Shown here: positions 59,358 to 64,000 of the stretch, piece by piece
Position numbering within the stretch: position 1 is the first letter of the stretch
How the letters are laid out: every line of letters starts with the position of its first letter
Assembly (NCBI GenBank): GCA_039029135.1
Contig: JBCCGT010000025.1
Coordinates: 18,502-82,501, forward strand
DNA: 64,000 nucleotides
Source of the DNA: JALZVT01 sp039029135
GTDB taxonomy: Bacteria > Pseudomonadota > Gammaproteobacteria > Pseudomonadales > Azotimanducaceae
Direction: 5' to 3'
Made by a program: the position numbers and the translations under genes
The notes under the pieces: generated by a model
Told to the model about the DNA's origin: nothing
What the model saw: only the letters and a program-made list of their open reading frames with translations
Databases searched by the model: none

Positions 59358-60476
59358 CTAGCGTTTCAGGCACACGCACAGATCCATGACGTTGGTGTCC
59401 GTCGGTCCGGTCACGAACAGCGCACCGCGGTTGGCGAGATAGGTCCCAGCGTCGGCGCCGGCGAGCGCGGTGTGGGCGGGCTGTTCGGCGTCAAAATGGC
59501 GAGTGCTGATGACGCCGCCCGCCGCGTGGGTCGGTCCATCCGTGCCGTCCGTTCCCGCGGCGACAAACTCCGCGTCGACATCGCGATGCGCAAGCTCGAG
59601 GGCAAGCGCCAGAGCGAGACTCTGATTGCGGCCACCGCGGCCGGGGTCCGGCGGCAGCTCGACGGTTGTTTCGCCGCCCGCGATGTAGAGTCCCGACGGC
59701 CCGTCGGCAATCACCTGCGCGAGCGTCGTGGCCACGGCGCGCACGTTGCCGTACAACGACTCCTCGCTGTAGCGCACCGGCAGGGCGTGCCGCGTCGCGG
59801 AGGCCACCACCGCGCGACGGGCATCCGCGTTGCTCGCGATCACCGCGCCGCGCGAGCGCGCGATGCTGCCCCGACAGTCGCCGAGGCCGGAACCGATCAC
59901 GGTCAGGTCATCCCCTTCGACGTCGGATATCGCCAGTACGCGCAGCTCAGCACCGCGGAACGCGCGCAGCAGGCGACCGCCCTTGAGCAGCGACCACTGT
60001 CGGCGCGCCTCGTTGATGGCGTGAATGTCGAGCCCGGAGGCAACGAGTTCCTCGGTACGACGCTGTAGCTCGAGCAGCGACATGCCCGGCACGAGCCGCT
60101 CCGCCAGCGCCGACGCCCCGCCCGATATCAGCAGCAGGACTCGTGCGTCCTTTGGCGCCGCCTGGACCCGCTCAAGCAGTCGATTGCCAGCATGCAGCGA
60201 GCGCTCGTTAGGCACGGGATGGCCCGCCTCAATGATCTCGACGTCGAGCAGATCGCGCAGCGCCGCGACGCCGTGATCGGGCTTGGTGACCACCAGCGTG
60301 GGGCAGATGCGCTCCAGCCGCTCCCGGGCCCCGAGCACCATCGCCGACGCCGCCTTGCCAACCGCTAGCACCTCGTCGAAGCGACTGGTGCCCAGCGCGG
60401 CCAGCGCCGCCGACACGGTGGAGCGTCCGCTCACCGCGCGCACCCCGTCCCACCAGAGATCCTCGACAAGCGGCAT
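59358..60476 (-). CDS. Glycerate 2-kinase (MOFRL/DUF4147 family)
   Basis: 372 aa. ATP-dependent phosphorylation of glycerate to 2-phosphoglycerate is expected. N-terminal domain: VLAVGKAASAMVLGARERL, EAGHPVPNERSLHAGNRLLE, LLLISGGASALAERLVPGMS and INEARRQWSLLKGGRLLRAF. C-terminal MOFRL domain: GGETTVELPPDPGRGGRNQS, then AGTDGTDGPTHAAGGVIST and FVTGPTDTNVMDL. All are hallmarks. The ATG shares a base with the stop of the dehydrogenase gene (TGATG), so the two act together: hydroxypyruvate or tartronate-semialdehyde to glycerate to 2-phosphoglycerate. Confidence 0.9.
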   Translation of the reverse strand: MPLVEDLWWDGVRAVSGRSTVSAALAALGTSRFDEVLAVGKAASAMVLGARERLERICPTLVVTKPDHGVAALRDLLDVEIIEAGHPVPNERSLHAGNRLLERVQAAPKDARVLLLISGGASALAERLVPGMSLLELQRRTEELVASGLDIHAINEARRQWSLLKGGRLLRAFRGAELRVLAISDVEGDDLTVIGSGLGDCRGSIARSRGAVIASNADARRAVVASATRHALPVRYSEESLYGNVRAVATTLAQVIADGPSGLYIAGGETTVELPPDPGRGGRNQSLALALALELAHRDVDAEFVAAGTDGTDGPTHAAGGVISTRHFDAEQPAHTALAGADAGTYLANRGALFVTGPTDTNVMDLCVCLKR

Positions 60477-61837
60477 CAGGGTGCGCCCAGCAGGCCGTGC
60501 CGACGCAGCGCGGTGGTCAGCCGCAGCGCGGCCTCGAGGCCCTGCTCGACATCGCCGCCATCCAGCAGCCCTGCGACGCCGTCGAGGTCGCGACGCATCG
60601 CGGCGCGGTCATCGGGCGCCATTGCCGCTAACCGGGCAGGATCGACTCGACCCACGTCGATCGGGCTCGCCCTTCCAGCATCGACGTAGCCGGCGGGCAC
60701 GGCCCCTTTGGCATTCACCACGCGACGCTCGCGTATGGCCAGCAGCATCTGCAGCACGGCCTGCTTAGCGCCGGCAACCCGCGAGGGATGATCGGTGTCC
60801 GCAGCGGCGTGGGGCAGCAGCATGAGCCGCTCGCCGTGCGCGCGCAGCAGCGCAAGGTAGGGCCGCATGGGGCCGCTGACGACACCGTCCGCATCGACGA
60901 ACACGTCGGCATCGATCGCGGCATGCGCAACGCGCCCTGTGCCCAGCGCTGCCTCTAGGGCGGTCGCATCGACCAGCTCGCCACGATCGAAGTTGATAAG
61001 CGTTGCACCGGGCGTCAGCGCGCCGAGCACCCGTGCGTCGATGAGTCCCGCATTGGCGTGACCGCCGGGACCGAGGGCCCCCAGACCCAGATGGACGCTC
61101 AGCACATCGGCATCCGCCGCCGCGGCGTGTGCCGTGGGCGCAAACTCGAATCCCTCCGCCTCGATCCAGCGCCGCCGCTCGAGACGAGCGAAGACCGCGA
61201 CGCGCAGGCCGAAGGCCTGCGCCAGGCGCGCGAACTCGCGGCCGATGCTGCCGAAACCCAAGACGGCGCAGCGCTGGCCTTCGAGCTTCGCGCAGGGGAA
61301 CCGACCGAGATCGCGTCCGGTGTCGAAGCGGTTCGCGGCGACGGCTGCGTGCAGCTCATCCAAGGGCAGCGCGGGACGAAAGCGCAGCAGCGCCTTCATG
61401 GCCATCTGGGCGGTTGCCCGCGCGTTGTAGCCGGGCGTGTTCATCAATGGCGCGGTGCCGCCGCCGTCGCCGCCGCCCCAGCTGTCGCTTGCCATGTTGG
61501 CGGTACCCGCGCCGATTCGAACACCGCCTTCTTGAAACCGACTGCCAGGGGGAATGAACGTCGCCGCAGCGATGACCGCATCAAACTGGCCCTGTGCCGA
61601 GATATTCAGAATCTCGTCGGCGGTCGTCAGGGCCGGCTGATAGCTGAAATGGCAGCCGGGACCGGGTCGCGCCGGCAGCGGTCCGCGGTGGAAGTGCGCG
61701 CCCTGATTCGCGACAAAGGCTGCCACCTCGCTCGCGTCGCCGGCGTCCGCACCAAACTCGCTCGCGGCATCGAGCGCCAGCCCGACCGGGTCGACGATCA
61801 GGATTCGATGGGTCGAGTCGCTGGCAGGCAAGGTCAT
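60476..61837 (-). CDS. D-isomer-specific 2-hydroxyacid dehydrogenase (hydroxypyruvate reductase-like)
   Basis: 453 aa, longer than the usual 320-340. NAD-binding motif AVLGFGSIGREFARLAQAFG with GxGxxG, catalytic Arg in LINFDRGELVDATALEAALG and His in LLPHAAADTDHP. The extra length lies in an N-terminal insertion with a Gly stretch (ASDSWGGGDGGGTAPLMNTP) and a C-terminal extension of about 100 residues (helical, Ala/Leu/Arg-rich). Pairing with glycerate kinase suggests hydroxypyruvate or glyoxylate as substrate; this is inferred from the neighbour. Confidence 0.85.
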   Translation of the reverse strand: MTLPASDSTHRILIVDPVGLALDAASEFGADAGDASEVAAFVANQGAHFHRGPLPARPGPGCHFSYQPALTTADEILNISAQGQFDAVIAAATFIPPGSRFQEGGVRIGAGTANMASDSWGGGDGGGTAPLMNTPGYNARATAQMAMKALLRFRPALPLDELHAAVAANRFDTGRDLGRFPCAKLEGQRCAVLGFGSIGREFARLAQAFGLRVAVFARLERRRWIEAEGFEFAPTAHAAAADADVLSVHLGLGALGPGGHANAGLIDARVLGALTPGATLINFDRGELVDATALEAALGTGRVAHAAIDADVFVDADGVVSGPMRPYLALLRAHGERLMLLPHAAADTDHPSRVAGAKQAVLQMLLAIRERRVVNAKGAVPAGYVDAGRASPIDVGRVDPARLAAMAPDDRAAMRRDLDGVAGLLDGGDVEQGLEAALRLTTALRRHGLLGAP

Positions 61838-62109
61838 TTGATCTCTGAACTAGGGCGGTGAACGAGCGGCATCGGTGGGCACTGTGTTCCCTCGGCGGCA
61901 GACGATACCTGCCCGAGGACCTCACGACCCGCAGCGTGCAATTGTACCTGCCCGGCGCAAGCCGGGCTGCGCTCCGCTAAAAACGGCGCGGCCCCGCGCG
62001 GATCGCTTCTGCGATCCCCCACCCCTCGGTCTTTCTCATGGCGCGACGCTCCCGTCGAGCGGCCTCGGATGGCACACTGCTGGGCGCAAGACGAACGGAG
62101 CACTCGCCG

Positions 62110-64000
62110 ATGCCACTGCGGACCGCGACTCAATGGGGCGTCTACGACGTCGACGTGAGCGCCGATCGAATCAGCGCCGTCGCGCCGCTGGCGTTAGATC
62201 CGGATCCATCGCCGCTGGGCGATGCGCTGCTCGACGGCGTCCAGCATCCCTTGCGCGTCGCCCGGCCCGCCGTGCGTAAGGGCTGGCTGCAGGCCCGCGA
62301 GCAGGGGCGGCCGACCGCGACCAGCGGGTACGACCGCGGCCGCGAGCCGTTCGTGGAAGTGCCTTGGGACGAGGCCAGCGAGCTGGCCGCCAGTGAGCTC
62401 GCTCGAGTCGTCGACGAGCACGGCAACAAGTCGATCTTCGGCGGCTCCTACGGTTGGGCCAGCGCGGGTCGCTTCCATCACGCACAGTCGCAGCTGCACC
62501 GCTTCCTCAATCTGCTGGGCGGCTGCACCCGCACCTACAACTCTTACAGCACGGCCGCCGCGCAGGTGATCCTGCCACGCGTCATCGCGTACTGGCACGA
62601 GATGGAGGTCCAGCAAGCCTCGTGGGGCGAGATCGCGCAGGGCGCGGAGTTGGTCGTCAGCTTCGGCGGTATGCCGCTGCGCAACTCGCAGGTGGCGTAC
62701 GGCGGCATCACCACTCACCAGACGATGCCGGGCATGCGCGCCGCGGCGGCGGCCGGCGTCAGGTTCGTCGTCATCAGCCCCATCGCCGACGATGTCCCTG
62801 ATTGGCTGGACGCCAGACATCTGGCGATCCGTCCGGGCACCGACGTCGCCCTGATGCTGGCGCTGGCGTACGTGCTGGTCGACGAAGAGCGGTTGGACCG
62901 CAATTTTCTCGCGACCCACAGTGTCGGCTTTGAACGCTTCGAACCCTACCTGCGCGGGAACAGCGACGGCGTCGCGAAGACCCCGGCCTGGGCCAGCGCG
63001 ATCTGCGGCATTGCGGCCGAGGACATCGTCTGGCTCGCGCGCGAGCTAGCGGGCCGGCGCACTTTCATGAACGCGGCCTGGTCGCTGCAGCGCGCCCATC
63101 ACGGCGAACAACCCTACTGGGCGCTGGTGACGCTGGCGGCGATGCTGGGCGAGCTGGGTCAGCGCGGGCGCGGCGTGGGTTTCGGCTACGCGGCGGAGGG
63201 TTTCGTCGGCAGCGATACCCGCCGCTTCGCCTGGGCGGCGCATCCAAAGGGTCGCAACCCGACCGGCTTCGCCGTGCCCGTGGCGCGCATCGCCGAGGTG
63301 CTGGAAAATCCGGGCGCGCCGCTCAACTACGACGGCCGCGTGCTGACCTGCCCCGACATCCGACTCATCTACTGGGCCGGCGGCAATCCCTTTCATCACC
63401 ATCAGGATCTCAATCGCCTACGCCGGGCCTGGGCGCGGCCGGATACCGTGATCGTCAACGAGCCCTGGTGGACGCCGGTCGCCCGGCATGCGGATATCGT
63501 CCTGCCCGCGACGACGCCGCTCGAACGCGAGGACATTTGCGCCTCGAGCCACGACGACTACGCTCATGCCATGCAGGCGGCCCTGCCGGTTCAGGGTGAT
63601 GCCAAATCTGACTTCGAGATCTTCTGCGCACTCAGCGACCGGCTCGGCCTGCTCGACGAGTTCAGCGCGGGCCGCACGCCGCGCGAATGGCTGCGAAACA
63701 TGTGGGAGCGCAGCGCCGAGCGCGCCGAAGAGGAGGGCTTCGAGCTGCCCAGCTTCGACGTGTTCTGGCAGGAAGGTCTGTATCAGCTGCCGGACAAGGA
63801 ACGGCCCGCAGACTGGCTGGCCGCCTGGCGCGCGGATCCCGCCGCGCATCCGCTGACGACGCCGTCGGGACGGGTGGAGATATTCTCGGCCGCGATCGCC
63901 GCGATGGACCACGACGACTGCCCGCCCCACCCGGCATGGCTGGAACCGTTCGAGCGTCTGGGCGCGTCGGGCACGCCGCCGGGCGCGCTGCATCTGGTCA
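62110..64000 (+). CDS. Molybdopterin-dependent oxidoreductase, BisC/TorA (DMSO reductase) type, truncated by window edge
   Basis: About 630 codons visible. The start MPLRTATQWGVYDVDV has no Tat signal and no Fe-S cysteines, as in cytoplasmic biotin sulfoxide reductase. Conserved: GVQHPLRVARPAVRKGWL, FVEVPWDEASELAASELARV, IFGGSYGWASAGRFHHAQSQ, and YSTAAAQVILPRV with the Ser expected to ligate Mo. Further: VVSFGGMPLRNSQVAYGG, WAGGNPFHHHQDLNRLRRAW and NEPWWTPVARHADIVLPATT. Reduces an S- or N-oxide; substrate not determinable. The C-terminal domain is beyond the window. Confidence 0.92.
   Translation, partial: MPLRTATQWGVYDVDVSADRISAVAPLALDPDPSPLGDALLDGVQHPLRVARPAVRKGWLQAREQGRPTATSGYDRGREPFVEVPWDEASELAASELARVVDEHGNKSIFGGSYGWASAGRFHHAQSQLHRFLNLLGGCTRTYNSYSTAAAQVILPRVIAYWHEMEVQQASWGEIAQGAELVVSFGGMPLRNSQVAYGGITTHQTMPGMRAAAAAGVRFVVISPIADDVPDWLDARHLAIRPGTDVALMLALAYVLVDEERLDRNFLATHSVGFERFEPYLRGNSDGVAKTPAWASAICGIAAEDIVWLARELAGRRTFMNAAWSLQRAHHGEQPYWALVTLAAMLGELGQRGRGVGFGYAAEGFVGSDTRRFAWAAHPKGRNPTGFAVPVARIAEVLENPGAPLNYDGRVLTCPDIRLIYWAGGNPFHHHQDLNRLRRAWARPDTVIVNEPWWTPVARHADIVLPATTPLEREDICASSHDDYAHAMQAALPVQGDAKSDFEIFCALSDRLGLLDEFSAGRTPREWLRNMWERSAERAEEEGFELPSFDVFWQEGLYQLPDKERPADWLAAWRADPAAHPLTTPSGRVEIFSAAIAAMDHDDCPPHPAWLEPFERLGASGTPPGALHLV

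Noticed and set aside
1..64000. tRNA, rRNA, insertion sequences, phage or toxin-antitoxin genes
   Set aside because: None recognised on either strand by eye; a tRNA or covariance scan could still find short RNAs.

Overview
The window is a compact, GC-rich (clearly above 60 % by eye) bacterial chromosome segment with short gaps, many ATGA/GTGA/TGATG overlaps and frequent GTG/TTG starts. Gene content (LolCDE, NqrM, AlaA, EpmC, FleN/FleQ-like regulators, an HsbR/HsbA-like pair, BisC-like molybdoenzyme, SOS box close to the E. coli consensus) points to a gammaproteobacterium. I cannot place it more precisely. No rRNA, tRNA, CRISPR array or insertion sequence was recognised.

Layout. 1-4.2 kb (minus): apbE, nqrM and lolC-lolD-lolE (lolE runs off the left edge). 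4.3-9.6 kb (plus): a dicarboxylate/amino-acid:cation symporter, a histidine phosphatase, an enoyl-CoA hydratase and a two-gene spermidine-synthase-like pair. 9.5-13.5 kb: a degenerate AMP-ligase-like protein (minus), a PilZ-like protein, alaA and a hypothetical (plus). 13.5-19.0 kb (minus): a seven-gene run tusA, gamma-glutamylcyclotransferase-like, epmC, xni-like, lhgO-like, ATP-NAD-kinase-like and an rRNA methyltransferase-like gene.

19.4-33.3 kb (plus) is the standout region. About twelve consecutive genes encode what looks like an uncharacterised, proton-driven envelope machine: an ExbB/TolQ/MotA-like channel protein, two paralogous subunits that each combine an ExbD-like transmembrane Asp, a coiled coil and a von Willebrand A domain, an ASKHA (Hsp70/actin-like) protein, a membrane-anchored PEGA-SUMF1 protein, a membrane-anchored repeat protein, a periplasmic protein with a TonB-C-like end, four lipoproteins and a tiny acidic secreted protein. 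Two further small hypothetical genes follow, then mscL.

35.2-42.3 kb: a methyltransferase (minus) diverges from a complete SUF operon, sufB-C-D-S-A-T-E (plus), with an IscR type-1-like palindrome over its promoter. 42.4 kb: an unknown gene directly behind a near-perfect LexA box. 42.9-46.7 kb (minus): FleQ-like, STAS, PP2C-phosphatase/anti-sigma and FleN/FlhG genes, facing a YcgR-like PilZ gene; these form a motility/c-di-GMP/partner-switch regulatory block without structural flagellar genes. 47.8-58 kb: a TIGR04282/TIGR04283-type glycosyltransferase pair, MarR, a thioredoxin-fold protein without a CXXC, a CDP-alcohol phosphatidyltransferase, an NAD(P)-binding epimerase-like protein plus sulfatase, a Crp-type regulator, a thiolase and a small Cys protein. 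58-64 kb: a GIN-domain (DUF2807) protein, a D-2-hydroxyacid dehydrogenase/glycerate kinase pair, and a BisC-like molybdoenzyme cut by the right edge.
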